Below are positions 20,055-29,679 of a stretch of 38,406 bases of DNA, in pieces (the first letter of the stretch is position 1; each line of letters begins with the position of its first letter). The notes under the pieces are model-generated. The model was not told where the DNA came from and made no database searches. It saw only the letters and a list, made by a program, of their open reading frames with translations. Source of the DNA: Alphaproteobacteria bacterium 41-28 (GTDB lineage: Bacteria; Pseudomonadota; Alphaproteobacteria; UBA9655); assembly GCA_001897795.1 (NCBI GenBank), contig MKUL01000071.1, forward strand, positions 1 through 38,406. The letters are read 5' to 3'. The position numbers were made by a program, and so were the translations under genes.

Positions 20055-21794
20055 GTGCTTAATAAATTGTCTTGGTTTTTATTTATTTGTTTTCAACTTT
20101 CATTTCCATTTCATGAAACGTATGCTATTCGGCATAATCCGGATGAAATTTTCAATTTCCATCCTCATGGCAATGGCACGTACACAAACTCTGCTAAGAT
20201 TAAACAGGCAACAGGGGTAGGTGCCTTTCATGAAAGGGGACATACGGGACAAGGGTATACTGTTGCTATCCTTGATCACGGTTTTCACCCCGAGTATGTA
20301 CAATATTATGAACGACTAGGCCTCCTCCATCCGGCAGTTAAACGATTGAACCTTACGCTTACAACGGAGGAGAGGTTAGATAGCTTCACTATTGATAATC
20401 TTGATCAAGAACAGGGTGGGCGCCTTGCTCAGTTGATTTTAAACCTTGGAGAAGATCATGCTACGCAAATGGAGCGAATTACAAATTTGCGGAAAAGAAA
20501 AGAATTTTTTGATATACTTAATCGAGGCAAGGCTGATCTTCATGGGTCTCTGGTTGCTGGAGAGCAAGCTAGCCATGATCTTCACGGTTCTTTTATTGCT
20601 GGAGCCTTTCATGAATTAGCTCCAGCAGCTAATCTTCTTCTGATAGATTTGAATTTAGTGGATCATGCTGCAGCTCTTCAAATTGCAAGAGAACACCATG
20701 TAGATGCTATTAATATGAGTTTTGCTTCATACGGAGAGCATCCTCCTATAGTCCCAATGGATGAATATATTAATGCATTAGAACAAGCGGCTCTTGATAT
20801 ACCTATTTTCCTCGCTGCAGGAAATGGCTCAAGTCGTGAAATTCCCCATTATGTAGATGAAGTAGAGATAGATAATGGTAATTATGTCCCATCAAATGAG
20901 TTTATAGCTTTCAATGATATAGGTCGTAGAAACATGCTTTTTGTCGGAGCTGTAGGCTATATGCATAATGGAGAGGAAGTTTTCGACCCTTTTTCCCACC
21001 TTCCGAGGGAAGTTGCCTCTTCTCATTACATGGTTGCTGCGGGAGCTAATGTTCTTGTCCATTATAATGAGCAGGGTAGTAATATCGTAAGTGGTACTTC
21101 AATTGCAGCTCCTGAAGCAGCAGCTGTTAGTATTCTTACAAAACAAGCTCTTCAGGCAACAGGAATAGACCCTACACCCGATCAGTTGATAAGGCGTGTT
21201 TACGATTCTGGTCATGCTCTTGATCATAATATCCCTGGCTTTCACAGCGGTCCGGCATTTAAGGTCTTGAACGCTGGGAATGTGGTTCGAGATATCTTTG
21301 GTGATCAACCACCCGCTATAAATGTACCAGCTCCTTTGCACCAACCTCCGGCAAATGTTCAACCTGTACTACCAGTAGATTTTCAACCCGTCCTTCCACC
21401 AGACTTTCAACTTCCACCAGATTTTCAATTTGTAATCCCACCAGATTTTCAACCTGGATGGCCAGCAAATCCTCATCCAGTGCAACCAGCAAATCCTCTA
21501 CCTGCAGCACAGGCAAATCCTCTACCTGCAGTACCAGTAAATCCTCAACCTGCGGTACAGGTAAATCTCCAGCCTCAAAAGAAAGCAAAAATCAGGACAT
21601 CCAAGAGCCCGCGTGCTGCAAGGGGGAAGGCTGCCCCTCGAAGAGCGCATGCTTCAAGAAAGAAGGCCGCACCGCGAAGAGCGCGTGCTTCAAAGGGGAG
21701 AGTTACATCTCGGAGAGTCCGTCGTTCAAAGACGAAAATTGCATCTCGCAGGGGGCGTAGTTCAAAGAGAAGAGGGCATGCCCGCAGGCGTTAA
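20055..21794 (+). CDS. Secreted subtilisin-like (S8) serine protease with basic tail
   Basis: A 579-residue protein from GTG 20055 (GAGAGAG at 20044-20050 as ribosome-binding site; an ATG at 20041 in the same frame hits a stop at once). Residues 1-24 form a signal peptide. The S8 catalytic set is complete: Asp74 (VAILDHGF), His177 (LHGSFIAGAFHELAP), oxyanion-hole Asn257 (LAAGNG), and Ser349 (SGTSIAAPEAAA). Residues about 418-507 are a Pro-rich linker with VLPPDFQ and ANPLPA-type repeats. The last about 70 residues (508-579) are strongly basic, with repeats such as AAPRRAHASRKKAAPRRARA, resembling histone-like tails and NLS clusters. The core is near normal subtilase size. It lies between the tRNA-Trp fragment and secE, where no gene is normally found. 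An exported protease that binds nucleic acid or enters a host nucleus is inferred. Confidence 0.85.
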   Translation: MLNKLSWFLFICFQLSFPFHETYAIRHNPDEIFNFHPHGNGTYTNSAKIKQATGVGAFHERGHTGQGYTVAILDHGFHPEYVQYYERLGLLHPAVKRLNLTLTTEERLDSFTIDNLDQEQGGRLAQLILNLGEDHATQMERITNLRKRKEFFDILNRGKADLHGSLVAGEQASHDLHGSFIAGAFHELAPAANLLLIDLNLVDHAAALQIAREHHVDAINMSFASYGEHPPIVPMDEYINALEQAALDIPIFLAAGNGSSREIPHYVDEVEIDNGNYVPSNEFIAFNDIGRRNMLFVGAVGYMHNGEEVFDPFSHLPREVASSHYMVAAGANVLVHYNEQGSNIVSGTSIAAPEAAAVSILTKQALQATGIDPTPDQLIRRVYDSGHALDHNIPGFHSGPAFKVLNAGNVVRDIFGDQPPAINVPAPLHQPPANVQPVLPVDFQPVLPPDFQLPPDFQFVIPPDFQPGWPANPHPVQPANPLPAAQANPLPAVPVNPQPAVQVNLQPQKKAKIRTSKSPRAARGKAAPRRAHASRKKAAPRRARASKGRVTSRRVRRSKTKIASRRGRSSKRRGHARRR

Positions 21795-21822
21795 TCAGTA
21801 ACTTGAGTCATCATTTAAGTGG

Positions 21823-21884
21823 CGCATCCTGCATATTAAAGAAATATTTCTCAGTGTTAAGTCCCGATGTGCGATGCGTTTTTT
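21823..21884 (+). terminator. Possible terminator after the protease gene
   Basis: CGCATC (21823-21828) pairs with GATGCG (21873-21878), followed directly by six Ts (21879-21884). The loop is long (44 nt, with GAAATATTTC forming an inner palindrome), so this is only a moderate candidate. Confidence 0.4.
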
Positions 21885-21967
21885 CGCGTTGAGTTTTGTT
21901 GATTAAAGTATTTGTAATTTTTTTTAAACTCTGTTATGAGGAAGTTCGTTTAACCCGGAAAAAGATT

Positions 21968-22165
21968 ATGGCTAGAACATCACCCCTTGAATTTATGCGC
22001 CAAGTGCGCCAAGAAGTATCGAAGGTCACCTGGCCGACACGTAGAGAAACCATTGTTACCACCATTCTGGTGTTTTTAATGGTGTTTATTTGTGCGACCT
22101 TTTTTTTGGTTATTGATCGGATTCTTGCATGGAGTATTTCTTTGATATTAGGATTGGGAGCTTAA
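21968..22165 (+). CDS. secE: Preprotein translocase subunit SecE
   Basis: A 65-residue SecE, the small essential subunit of the SecYEG channel in the inner membrane. The conserved cytoplasmic motif [20 protein letters not shown] (residues 8-27) precedes one transmembrane helix (about 33-58). This is the short, single-helix form typical of alphaproteobacteria. An upstream in-frame start at 21896 would add 24 unrelated residues, so ATG 21968 (MARTSPLEF) is chosen. It is followed after 7 bp by nusG, the usual secE-nusG pair. Confidence 0.95.
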   Translation: MARTSPLEFMRQVRQEVSKVTWPTRRETIVTTILVFLMVFICATFFLVIDRILAWSISLILGLGA

Positions 22166-22172
22166 AAGGACG

Positions 22173-22709
22173 ATGACACAAGGTTCCCTCTGGTATGTTG
22201 TTAACGTTTATTCGGGCTTTGAAAAAAAAGTGGCTGAGCACATTCGTGAACAGGCAGAAAAGAAAGCTTTATCTGATCAAATTGAAATGATTTTGGTGCC
22301 TACGGAAGAAGTTATTGAAGTTAAAAAGGGGGCTAAAGTGACCTCCGAGCGACAATTCTTCCCCGGTTATGTGCTCATTAAAATGCAGCTGACAGATGAA
22401 GTATGGCATTTGGTGCGTCATACGCCCAAAGTTTCTGGTTTTTTGGGGGCGCGCGGAAAGCCAACACCAGTGAGTCAAGGGGAAGTCGATAGGATTTTGG
22501 CGCAAGTCCAAGAGGGTGTGCAAAAGCCAAAATCGACCATTACCTTTGAAGTAGGGGAACAAGTTCGTGTCAGTGATGGGCCGTTTAGTTCCTTCAACGG
22601 AATTGTGGAAGAGGTTGATGAAGACAAACAACGTGTTAAAGTTGCGGTCTCTATTTTCGGCCGCTCTACTCCTATAGATTTGGACTTTGTCCAAGTGGAG
22701 AAGATTTAA
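22173..22709 (+). CDS. nusG: Transcription elongation/antitermination factor NusG
   Basis: A 178-residue NusG, which binds RNA polymerase to raise processivity and link it to Rho or ribosomes. The N-terminal NGN domain begins [20 protein letters not shown] and contains [10 protein letters not shown]; the KOW domain is at the C-terminus ([20 protein letters not shown]). Length is normal. AAAGGA precedes the ATG. It is the second gene of the secE-nusG unit; a palindromic element separates it from rplK. Confidence 0.97.
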   Translation: MTQGSLWYVVNVYSGFEKKVAEHIREQAEKKALSDQIEMILVPTEEVIEVKKGAKVTSERQFFPGYVLIKMQLTDEVWHLVRHTPKVSGFLGARGKPTPVSQGEVDRILAQVQEGVQKPKSTITFEVGEQVRVSDGPFSSFNGIVEEVDEDKQRVKVAVSIFGRSTPIDLDFVQVEKI

Positions 22710-22710
22710 C

Positions 22711-22814
22711 AGTGTAGCGGTGTAACAGTGTAGCAGTATTGCAGAAAGAAGAGCGGGGCTTCAGTGCTTCAAATTTATGGATTCTGTAATTCTGCTACCC
22801 TGCTACACTGAAAC
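22711..22814. repeat. Palindromic intergenic element, copy 1
   Basis: Begins with repeats of AGTGTAGC, contains CAGTGTAGCAGTATTGCAG (22726-22744) and ends TGCTACACTGAAAC (22801-22814). CAGTGTAGCA (22726-22735) and TGCTACACTG (22801-22810) are perfect inverted ends. Both long words recur exactly in copy 2 at 25254-25387. Confidence 0.7.
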
Positions 22815-22850
22815 ATGCGGGAGGCGAGTCATCGCCGTACCGCAAACTCA
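22815..22850 (+). promoter_or_regulatory. Candidate ribosomal protein L1 leader before rplK
   Basis: TGCGG (22816-22820) pairs with CCGCA (22840-22844), and inside it GGCGA pairs with TCGCC around a GTCA loop, leaving an asymmetric internal loop. L1 represses its own rplK-rplA mRNA by binding a 23S-like stem-loop in this position in many bacteria. The assignment rests on position and fold only. Confidence 0.45.
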
Positions 22851-22867
22851 ATGAAAAGAGGAGTCAA

Positions 22868-23296
22868 ATGGCAAAAAGAATTGAAGGATATATTAAGTTG
22901 CAGATTCCTGCAGGCAAAGCAAATCCCTCTCCCCCTGTTGGGCCGGCCTTGGGTCAAAGAGGGCTAAATATTATGGAATTTTGCAAAGCATTTAATGCCC
23001 AAACACAAAACATGGAGCCGGGAATGCCGATCCCTGTGGTGATTACGGCTTTTCAAGATCGGACGTTCAGTTTTATTACGAAAACGCCTCCTGTAAGCTA
23101 CTTCTTAAAAAAAGCTGCAGGCCTTCAGAAAGGGTCTCAGACGCCCGGAACGGGAACTGTTGGAAAGGTGACCATTGCTCAGGTGCAAGAGATTGCAAAA
23201 GCTAAGATGCAAGATCTGAATGCAAACGATATTGAAGCAGCATCTCAGATGATTATAGGGTCCGCCCGATCAATGGGCATAGAGGTAGTGGGGTAG
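22868..23296 (+). CDS. rplK: 50S ribosomal protein L11
   Basis: A 142-residue L11, binding the GTPase-associated centre of 23S rRNA. Conserved parts are visible: [20 protein letters not shown] at the start, [12 protein letters not shown], and the C-terminal rRNA-binding [14 protein letters not shown]. Length and start (AGAGGAG before ATG) are normal. rplA follows after 4 bp, so they form one unit. Confidence 0.97.
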   Translation: MAKRIEGYIKLQIPAGKANPSPPVGPALGQRGLNIMEFCKAFNAQTQNMEPGMPIPVVITAFQDRTFSFITKTPPVSYFLKKAAGLQKGSQTPGTGTVGKVTIAQVQEIAKAKMQDLNANDIEAASQMIIGSARSMGIEVVG

Positions 23297-23300
23297 AAAC

Positions 23301-23990
23301 ATGGCAGGAAAACGTATTCGTAAAGCCTATGAAGGACTTGATTCTTTATCCGTTTCTAGTGTAAAGGAAGCCATCCGAATTGTAAAAGAACGGGCGACAG
23401 CAAAATTTGATGAAACCATTGAAGTTGCGATAAACTTAAACCTCGATCCTCGGAAATCTGATCAAAGCATCCGTGGGGTAACCCAACTTCCTGCGGGAAC
23501 CGGAAAAACCCTTCGTGTTGCAGTTTTTGCTAAAGGGCCTAAAGCCGAAGAAGCCCGTAAGGCAGGAGCTGATCTTGTCGGAGATGAAGATTTGGCTGAA
23601 AAAATTCAGGCCGGTGAAATTAATTTTGATCGCTGTATTGCAACGCCGGATATGATGGCACTCTTAGGAAAGCTTGCGCGTGTTCTAGGTCCCCGAGGAC
23701 TTATGCCAAACCCAAAATTGGGGACGGTAACCATGGATGTGGCGGAAGCGGTGAAAGCAGCTAAAGGTGGACAAGTCGAATATCGGGCTGAAAAGGCAGG
23801 TATTATCCATGCTGGAATTGGAAAAGCAAGTTTTTCATCAGAAGACATCGAGAAAAACTTGCGTTCTTTCGCAGATGCGATTATGAAAGCTAAACCAACG
23901 GGGATAAAGGGGTCTTATATTAAGAAGGTTTCCCTTTCATCTACCATGGGACCATCTGTAAAGATGGAAATTGCTGATTTAATTAACTAG
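23301..23990 (+). CDS. rplA: 50S ribosomal protein L1
   Basis: A 229-residue L1 of the ribosome stalk base, involved in E-site tRNA release and in translational feedback on rplK-rplA. Family parts include [34 protein letters not shown], and [18 protein letters not shown] near the end. Length is normal for bacteria. Its stop is immediately followed by an AT-rich palindrome and the L10 leader. Confidence 0.97.
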   Translation: MAGKRIRKAYEGLDSLSVSSVKEAIRIVKERATAKFDETIEVAINLNLDPRKSDQSIRGVTQLPAGTGKTLRVAVFAKGPKAEEARKAGADLVGDEDLAEKIQAGEINFDRCIATPDMMALLGKLARVLGPRGLMPNPKLGTVTMDVAEAVKAAKGGQVEYRAEKAGIIHAGIGKASFSSEDIEKNLRSFADAIMKAKPTGIKGSYIKKVSLSSTMGPSVKMEIADLIN

Positions 23991-24105
23991 TAATTAGTAG
24001 TTAGTAATTGGAAAATTTTGGAAACGATAGTTTTTTAGAAGTTAGCAGTTGGTTATTAGAAAATTCTAATAACTAATATCTAATTTCTAATAACTAGAGT
24101 AAGCC
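23987..24105. repeat. AT-rich imperfect palindrome between rplA and rplJ
   Basis: CTAGTAATTAGTAGTTAGTA at the rplA stop is mirrored by TAATAACTAATATCTAATTT and CTAATAACTAG at 24066-24096. The halves are built from reiterated TTAGTA-like words and mismatch at several places. It differs in sequence from the other palindromic elements here. Confidence 0.5.
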
Positions 24106-24329
24106 TGTCCAAGACTGTGGGGATCTTTGATCCTTGGGCCTTCCCTGACTTGATCTGGGACCAAGGATTAAGTTTAAAGCGAAAGCCCCTGCATAGACGG
24201 GAGAGTCGGAATGAGGGCGTAGCAGCCTCTGAAGAACGATTTTCGCGGGCGGGTCAACTCAGTGGAATGCTGGGATTTAGTGTAACCAAACCTTTGGGTT
24301 TCCAAAGGTTAAACGATGGAGACGTGATC
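24106..24329 (+). promoter_or_regulatory. Probable L10 leader upstream of rplJ
   Basis: This 220-bp stretch lies before the L10 start and is rich in pairing: ATCCTTGG (24130-24137) with CCAAGGAT (24161-24168), an inner TTCCC with GGGA, and a perfect 9-bp hairpin AACCTTTGG/CCAAAGGTT (24289-24310) ending just before the ribosome-binding site. In most bacteria L10-L7/L12 represses rplJL by binding such a leader. It also reads as an open frame, but the translation has no L10 features. Confidence 0.55.
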
Positions 24330-24839
24330 TTGGATCGTAGCGAAAAAGAACAGCTGGTTTCCTCTTTGCGTCAGGGCCTTCTTGAGTCAAACTTGGTTAT
24401 TGTAGCCCACCAAACGGGGCTTACTGTGGCTGAAGTTTCAGGCTTGAGGCGTCAAATGCGCGAAGCGGGTGCACAGTTCAAAGTTGCCAAAAATACATTG
24501 GCGCGCTTAGCTGTTGCTGGCACACAAAATGAAGGCATTAATAATTTGCTTTCTGGGCCAACTGCGCTGGCTTATTCAAAAGACCCTGTCGCGGCCGCAA
24601 AAATAACCTTAAAGTTTGCCGATGGTAACGAGAAATTCAAAGTTATTGGAGGCATCTTAAATGGTAAGGTTTTAAATGAGAAAGACATCGAAGTCCTTTC
24701 AAAGCTTCCCTCTATGGAAGAGTTGCGAGCAAAGATTGTTGGTATCATTTCAACCCCAGCGACACGCATCGCTGGTATTTTACAGGCCCCTGCAGGTCAA
24801 TTGGCTCGGACGTTTTCTGCCTATAGTCAAAAGGCATAA
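24330..24839 (+). CDS. rplJ: 50S ribosomal protein L10
   Basis: From TTG 24330 the product is 169 residues, starting MDRSEKEQLVSSL, the usual alphaproteobacterial L10 start. GGAG (24318-24321) is 8 bases upstream. GTG at 24324 would add two residues but has poor spacing. The frame stays open up to 24117; those 71 residues are leader RNA, not family sequence. L10 anchors L7/L12 dimers to the stalk and represses its own mRNA. Conserved GLTVAEVSGLRRQMREAG and KNTLARLA are present. rplL follows after 30 bp. Confidence 0.93.
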   Translation: MDRSEKEQLVSSLRQGLLESNLVIVAHQTGLTVAEVSGLRRQMREAGAQFKVAKNTLARLAVAGTQNEGINNLLSGPTALAYSKDPVAAAKITLKFADGNEKFKVIGGILNGKVLNEKDIEVLSKLPSMEELRAKIVGIISTPATRIAGILQAPAGQLARTFSAYSQKA

Positions 24840-24869
24840 TCGTCCCTATATATAAAGGAGAAACTATAG

Positions 24870-25250
24870 ATGGCTGCAAATCTCGAAAAAATTGTAGAAC
24901 AACTTTCTGAACTAACTGTATTGGAAGCTGCTGAGCTTTCGAAGAAGCTTGAGGAAAAGTGGGGCGTAAGCGCCGCTGCTCCTGTGGCTGTTGCTGCGGC
25001 AGCAGGTATGGCTGCAGAAGCTGCACCTTCTGAAGAAAAAACGGAGTTCCAAGTTATTTTGGCGGCTGCTGGTGACAAGAAAATCGAAGTCATCAAAGAA
25101 GTTCGTACCATCACAGGCCTTGGATTGAAAGAAGCTAAAGACCTTGTTGAAGGTGCTCCGAAGCCGTTGAAAGAAGCGGCTCCAAAGGCTGAGGCCGAGG
25201 AAATTAAAGCCAAGCTGGAAGCAGTTGGCGCCAAAGTGGAACTGAAGTAA
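24870..25250 (+). CDS. rplL: 50S ribosomal protein L7/L12
   Basis: A 126-residue L7/L12, the mobile stalk protein that recruits and activates translational GTPases. It has the N-terminal dimerisation helices ([20 protein letters not shown]), an Ala-rich hinge, and the C-terminal factor-binding fold ([20 protein letters not shown]). A strong AAGGAG precedes the start. Size is typical. Confidence 0.97.
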   Translation: MAANLEKIVEQLSELTVLEAAELSKKLEEKWGVSAAAPVAVAAAAGMAAEAAPSEEKTEFQVILAAAGDKKIEVIKEVRTITGLGLKEAKDLVEGAPKPLKEAAPKAEAEEIKAKLEAVGAKVELK

Positions 25251-25253
25251 ATC

Positions 25254-25387
25254 AGTAGTCAGTGTAGCAGTATTGCAGTGTAGCAGAAAGTAGGATGGAG
25301 CTATTGTGCTTCATACTGTAATTTATCTGCAACACTGAATACTGCTCACTGCTACACTGAAACTGCTACACTAAATACTGAACACTT
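25254..25387. repeat. Palindromic intergenic element, copy 2
   Basis: Contains CAGTGTAGCAGTATTGCAG (25260-25278), identical to copy 1, and TGCTACACTGAAAC (25350-25363), also identical. The centre is similar but diverged (GTGCTTCA, CTGTAATTT shared). Additional CAGTGTAGCAG and CTGCTACACT words have multiplied at the edges. Lies between rplL and rpoB. Confidence 0.7.
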
Positions 25388-25402
25388 TAATATGAGGCAT
25401 TA

Positions 25403-28400
25403 ATGGCAAGAACCTATACGGAACGCAAGAGGATTCGGAAGAGCTTTGCAAGGATTCCTGAAATAGCTCCTTTGCCTAATCTTATTGAGCTACAGAAAAC
25501 ATCCTACGAGAACTTTTTACAAATGGATGTTTCTGCTGAGAAAAGAGTATCAACTGGATTGCAAGAAGTTTTTCAGTCCATTTTTCCTATCAGTGATTTT
25601 TCTGGAAAATCGCAGCTAGAATTCTTCCGTTATGATTTTGATCCACCGAAATATGATGTGGATGAGTGCAAGCAGAGAGGCATGACATATGCTGCTCCTT
25701 TGCGTGTGACCTTCCGATTGGTCGTATGGGATATTGATGAAGAGACAGGTGCAAAATCCGTTCGAGACATTAAAGAGCAAGAAGTCTACATGGGTGATAT
25801 TCCGCTCATGACGGAGAATGGAACCTTTATTGTTAATGGAATTGAGCGTGTCGTTGTTTCTCAAATGCATCGTTCTCCGGGTGTTTTCTTTGACCATGAT
25901 AGTGGTAAGTCCCATTCCTCTGGAAAATACCTTTTTTCAGCGCGTGTGATTCCTTACCGTGGTTCTTGGTTGGATTTTGAGTTTGATGCAAAAGATAACG
26001 TTTACGCGCGTATAGATCGTAAGCGGAAACTTCCCGTTACAACTTTTCTTATGGCTCTTGACAGCGCAGAAACAGAAGAGAAGAGAAAGCTTTTAGAAGC
26101 TGAAGGGAAGAAACTCGACCCATTAGAAGCCCAAGGCATGTCGCGGGAAGAAATCTTAAGCGTTTTCTATGGCACCACTGAGTATGTGAAGTCAGGCGAA
26201 CATTGGAAGACAGCTTTTCGTCCGGAAATGGTTAAGATAGGAAAGCTTGCCCATGATTTAATCGATGGCAACACAGGCAAAGTCGTTGCAGCCGAAGGGG
26301 CCAAGATGAACCTTCGTTTTGCCAGAAAACTGCAAACAGAAGGTCTTAATGACGTTCTCGTCTATGAGGATGACCTTATTGGCCGCTATATTGCCAATGA
26401 TTTAATTAATGAAAGCACAGGTGAGGTCTACGCAGAAGCGGGTGATGAAATCACGCCAGTCTTGCTCGAAACTTTGACCAACGCTGGTATTGAAACGATT
26501 CCCACTTTAGATATTGATCATGTCAATATTGGGGCCTATTTGCGTAACACCTTAATGGCTGACAAGAATTTGGTGCGCGAGGATGCCCTCGTTGATATCT
26601 ATAGAATTTTGCGTCCGGGCGAACCCCCAACAATTGAGGGAGCAGAAGCTCTTTTCCGTGGCTTCTTCTTTGATTCGGAACGCTATGACTTATCTTCGGT
26701 TGGTCGCGTAAAGATGAATTCCCGTCTGGGGCTTGACGCTCCCGACACACTACGTGTGTTACGTAAGGAAGATATCCTGGCTATTATAAAGGTTCTCTTG
26801 GATTTGAAAGATGGGCGGGGTGAGATTGATGATATCGATAACCTTGGAAATCGACGCGTGAGATCTGTTGGTGAGCTCTTGGAAAACCAATATCGTATTG
26901 GACTTTCTCGAATGGAGCGTGCCATTCGCGAAAGAATGAGTTCTGTTGAAATTGACACGGTCATGCCCCATGATTTGATCAATGCGAAACCAGCAGCAGC
27001 AGTTGTGCGTGAATTTTTTGGCACTTCCCAGTTATCCCAATTTATGGATCAAACAAATCCTCTTTCTGAGATCAATCATAAGCGGCGTTTGTCAGCTTTA
27101 GGTCCAGGGGGCTTGACCCGTGATCGCGCGACCTTTGAAGTACGTGACGTTCATCCCACACACTATGGGCGAATTTGTCCAATTGAAACGCCGGAAGGGC
27201 CAAATATCGGTCTCATTAACTCGCTCGCGACGTATGCGCGGGTCAATAAGTATGGTTTTATTGAGACACCTTATCGCAAAGTTGTTGATGAAAAGGTTAC
27301 GAAAGATATTATTTACCTTACGGCCATGGATGAGAGTAAGCATACAATTGCGCAGGCCAATGCTGAGCTGGATAAGCAAGGTCGGTTCGCCGCTGACTTT
27401 GTCAGCTGCAGGCGAAATGGAGAATTTGTAGTTGCTCCTGCTTCTGAAATTGATCTGATGGATGTGTCCCCGAAACAGATCGTGTCCGTTGCTGCCTCCT
27501 TGATTCCATTCATTGAGAATGACGATGCAAACCGCGCGCTGATGGGCTCGAATATGCAACGACAAGCCGTTCCTTTGCTTCGAACAGAAGCCCCCTTTGT
27601 TGGAACTGGTATGGAAGGTCCTGTTTCCCGTGATTCTGGAGTCGCAGTTGTTGCTAAAAGAACAGGCATTGTGGACCAAGTAGACGCTTCTCGTATCGTC
27701 ATTCGTGTAACGGATGAAAGTGCGATGACCACCAGCAATGTGGATATCTATAACCTTCTGAAGTTTCAACGATCCAATGATAAAACCTGCATTAATCAGA
27801 AGCCCCTCGTAACAGTTGGGGATAAGGTTGAAAAAGGAGATATCATTGCCGATGGTCCCTGTATGAATTTGGGAGAACTTGCGCTTGGATCCAACGTGCT
27901 TGTCGCCTTTGTTTCATGGAATGGTTACAATTTTGAAGATTCCATTATCATTTCTGAACGCATCGTTAAAGAGGACGTCTTTACCTCAATTCATATTGAA
28001 GAATTTGAGCTTGATGCTCGCGATACCAAATTAGGGAATGAGGAAATTACACGTGATATTCCTAACATTGGCGATGAAGCCCTACGTCATTTAGACGAGG
28101 CAGGCATCGTTTATATCGGCGCTGATGTAAAGCCAGGAGATATTCTTGTTGGCAAAGTCACTCCAAAGGGTGAAACGCCTTCGACACCAGAAGAAAAACT
28201 CTTGAGGGCGATTTTTGGTGAGAAAGCTTCGGATGTCCGTGATACATCCTTAAGGCTTCCTCCAGGTGTTCAAGGGACTATTGTTGAAGTACGTGTGTTC
28301 TCTCGCCGGGGTGTTGAGAAGGATGAGCGTGCTTTGGCTATCGAACGCGCTGAAATTGAACGCTTTGCAAAAGATCGTGATGCGGAACGGTCTATTTTGG

Positions 28401-29575
28401 ATCGGAACTTCTATGCTGCATTGGAAGACCTCTTGATGGATCAAAAAGTTATTAGTGCACCGTCAGGCGTGAAGAAGGGAGTAAAAATTACGAAAGCCAT
28501 GCTCGATTCTTTGTCCAAAGGTCAGTGGCGCCAAATCACAGTTGAGGATGACGCTGTGATGTCGGCCTTAGAGTCTGCTAAGCAACATCATGATGACCGG
28601 GTCACCGCTCTTCAAGTTCGTTTTGAAGATAAGGTTGAAAAGCTTCGTCGTGGAGACGAACTCCCTACCGGTGTTTTAAAGAAGGTGAAAGTTTTCGTTG
28701 CAGTGAAACGTAAACTTCAGCCTGGAGATAAGATGGCTGGTCGTCATGGAAATAAGGGAGTCGTTTCTCGTATTGTGCCAATAGAAGATATGCCTCATCT
28801 TGAGGATGGAACACCTGTGGATATTGTTTTGAACCCGCTGGGACTTCCTTCCCGTATGAACGTGGGTCAAATTCTTGAAACCCATCTAGGATGGGCTGCC
28901 GCTGGTTTGGGTCGTCAAATTAACGACGCCCTTGCTAAGATGGCCATAGAAGAGCATAAGGACATCAAAGTTTTGAGAACCGCCTTAGATCATGTGTATG
29001 AAGATGATCAGATTGTCAAAGATATCAAAGGGATGTCAGATAATGAGGTTGTCGAACTCGCAACGAACCTAACGTCTGCTGTGCCGATGGCTACGCCTGT
29101 TTTCGATGGAGCCCATGAGAATGATATCAATCATCAGCTTAGCAAAGCAAATCTTGACACAAGTGGACAAGTGACGTTGATCGATGGACGGACTGGAGAG
29201 AGCTTTGATCGAAAAGCAACAGTTGGCTATATGTATATGCTTAAACTGCACCATCTCGTAGATGATAAAATCCATGCGCGTTCTGTTGGACCTTATAGCC
29301 TTGTTACCCAGCAACCTCTTGGGGGTAAGGCTCAATTCGGAGGCCAACGATTTGGGGAAATGGAAGTCTGGGCCCTCGAAGCTTATGGTGCTTCCTACAC
29401 TCTCCAAGAGATGCTGACAGTTAAGTCTGACGATGTCTCGGGTCGTACCAAGGTGTATGAATCCATCGTTCGAGGAGATGATAATTTTGAGTCAGGTATA
29501 CCTGAATCCTTCAACGTTTTGATGAAAGAGTTGCGTTCATTGGGATTGAATGTGGAATTAGGAACAACTGAATAA
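25403..29575 (+). CDS. rpoB: RNA polymerase subunit beta
   Basis: A 1390-residue beta subunit, forming half of the catalytic cleft. The rifampicin pocket reads [20 protein letters not shown], then [20 protein letters not shown], with the usual drug-sensitive residues at the Asp, His and Ser positions by comparison with E. coli. The C-terminus contains the conserved [20 protein letters not shown]. Length is typical for alphaproteobacteria. Start ATG 25403 ([13 protein letters not shown]); GAGGCA lies upstream. Preceded by a palindromic element and followed by rpoC after 104 bp. Confidence 0.98.
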   Translation: MARTYTERKRIRKSFARIPEIAPLPNLIELQKTSYENFLQMDVSAEKRVSTGLQEVFQSIFPISDFSGKSQLEFFRYDFDPPKYDVDECKQRGMTYAAPLRVTFRLVVWDIDEETGAKSVRDIKEQEVYMGDIPLMTENGTFIVNGIERVVVSQMHRSPGVFFDHDSGKSHSSGKYLFSARVIPYRGSWLDFEFDAKDNVYARIDRKRKLPVTTFLMALDSAETEEKRKLLEAEGKKLDPLEAQGMSREEILSVFYGTTEYVKSGEHWKTAFRPEMVKIGKLAHDLIDGNTGKVVAAEGAKMNLRFARKLQTEGLNDVLVYEDDLIGRYIANDLINESTGEVYAEAGDEITPVLLETLTNAGIETIPTLDIDHVNIGAYLRNTLMADKNLVREDALVDIYRILRPGEPPTIEGAEALFRGFFFDSERYDLSSVGRVKMNSRLGLDAPDTLRVLRKEDILAIIKVLLDLKDGRGEIDDIDNLGNRRVRSVGELLENQYRIGLSRMERAIRERMSSVEIDTVMPHDLINAKPAAAVVREFFGTSQLSQFMDQTNPLSEINHKRRLSALGPGGLTRDRATFEVRDVHPTHYGRICPIETPEGPNIGLINSLATYARVNKYGFIETPYRKVVDEKVTKDIIYLTAMDESKHTIAQANAELDKQGRFAADFVSCRRNGEFVVAPASEIDLMDVSPKQIVSVAASLIPFIENDDANRALMGSNMQRQAVPLLRTEAPFVGTGMEGPVSRDSGVAVVAKRTGIVDQVDASRIVIRVTDESAMTTSNVDIYNLLKFQRSNDKTCINQKPLVTVGDKVEKGDIIADGPCMNLGELALGSNVLVAFVSWNGYNFEDSIIISERIVKEDVFTSIHIEEFELDARDTKLGNEEITRDIPNIGDEALRHLDEAGIVYIGADVKPGDILVGKVTPKGETPSTPEEKLLRAIFGEKASDVRDTSLRLPPGVQGTIVEVRVFSRRGVEKDERALAIERAEIERFAKDRDAERSILDRNFYAALEDLLMDQKVISAPSGVKKGVKITKAMLDSLSKGQWRQITVEDDAVMSALESAKQHHDDRVTALQVRFEDKVEKLRRGDELPTGVLKKVKVFVAVKRKLQPGDKMAGRHGNKGVVSRIVPIEDMPHLEDGTPVDIVLNPLGLPSRMNVGQILETHLGWAAAGLGRQINDALAKMAIEEHKDIKVLRTALDHVYEDDQIVKDIKGMSDNEVVELATNLTSAVPMATPVFDGAHENDINHQLSKANLDTSGQVTLIDGRTGESFDRKATVGYMYMLKLHHLVDDKIHARSVGPYSLVTQQPLGGKAQFGGQRFGEMEVWALEAYGASYTLQEMLTVKSDDVSGRTKVYESIVRGDDNFESGIPESFNVLMKELRSLGLNVELGTTE

Positions 29576-29588
29576 AAATCTGTTTTTA

Positions 29589-29633
29589 GATTGCTTCGCT
29601 CGTAATGCCTGTCCCCACGAAAGTGGAGAACCA
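29589..29633. repeat. Fragments of dispersed palindromic repeats between rpoB and rpoC
   Basis: GATTGCTTCGCTCG (29589-29602) and TGTCCCCACGAAAGTGGAGAACCA (29610-29633) resemble the widespread extragenic repeats of the GCGAAGCAATC and CCCCGCGAAAGCGGGG types. The second can form a CCAC/GTGG hairpin with a GAAA loop. It falls in the rpoB-rpoC gap (29576-29679). Confidence 0.5.
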
Positions 29634-29679
29634 ATAAGGAGCCGAAGTCATCCAGAAACAATATACTTAGGAGAACGGT

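Noticed and set aside
24117..24329. N-terminal extension of L10
   Set aside because: The 71 extra residues have no L10 similarity; the region folds as a leader and GGAG fits TTG 24330.
27098..27769. Minus-strand ORF of 223 residues inside rpoB
   Set aside because: Antisense of a highly conserved rpoB region, with no family features; coding bias explains it.
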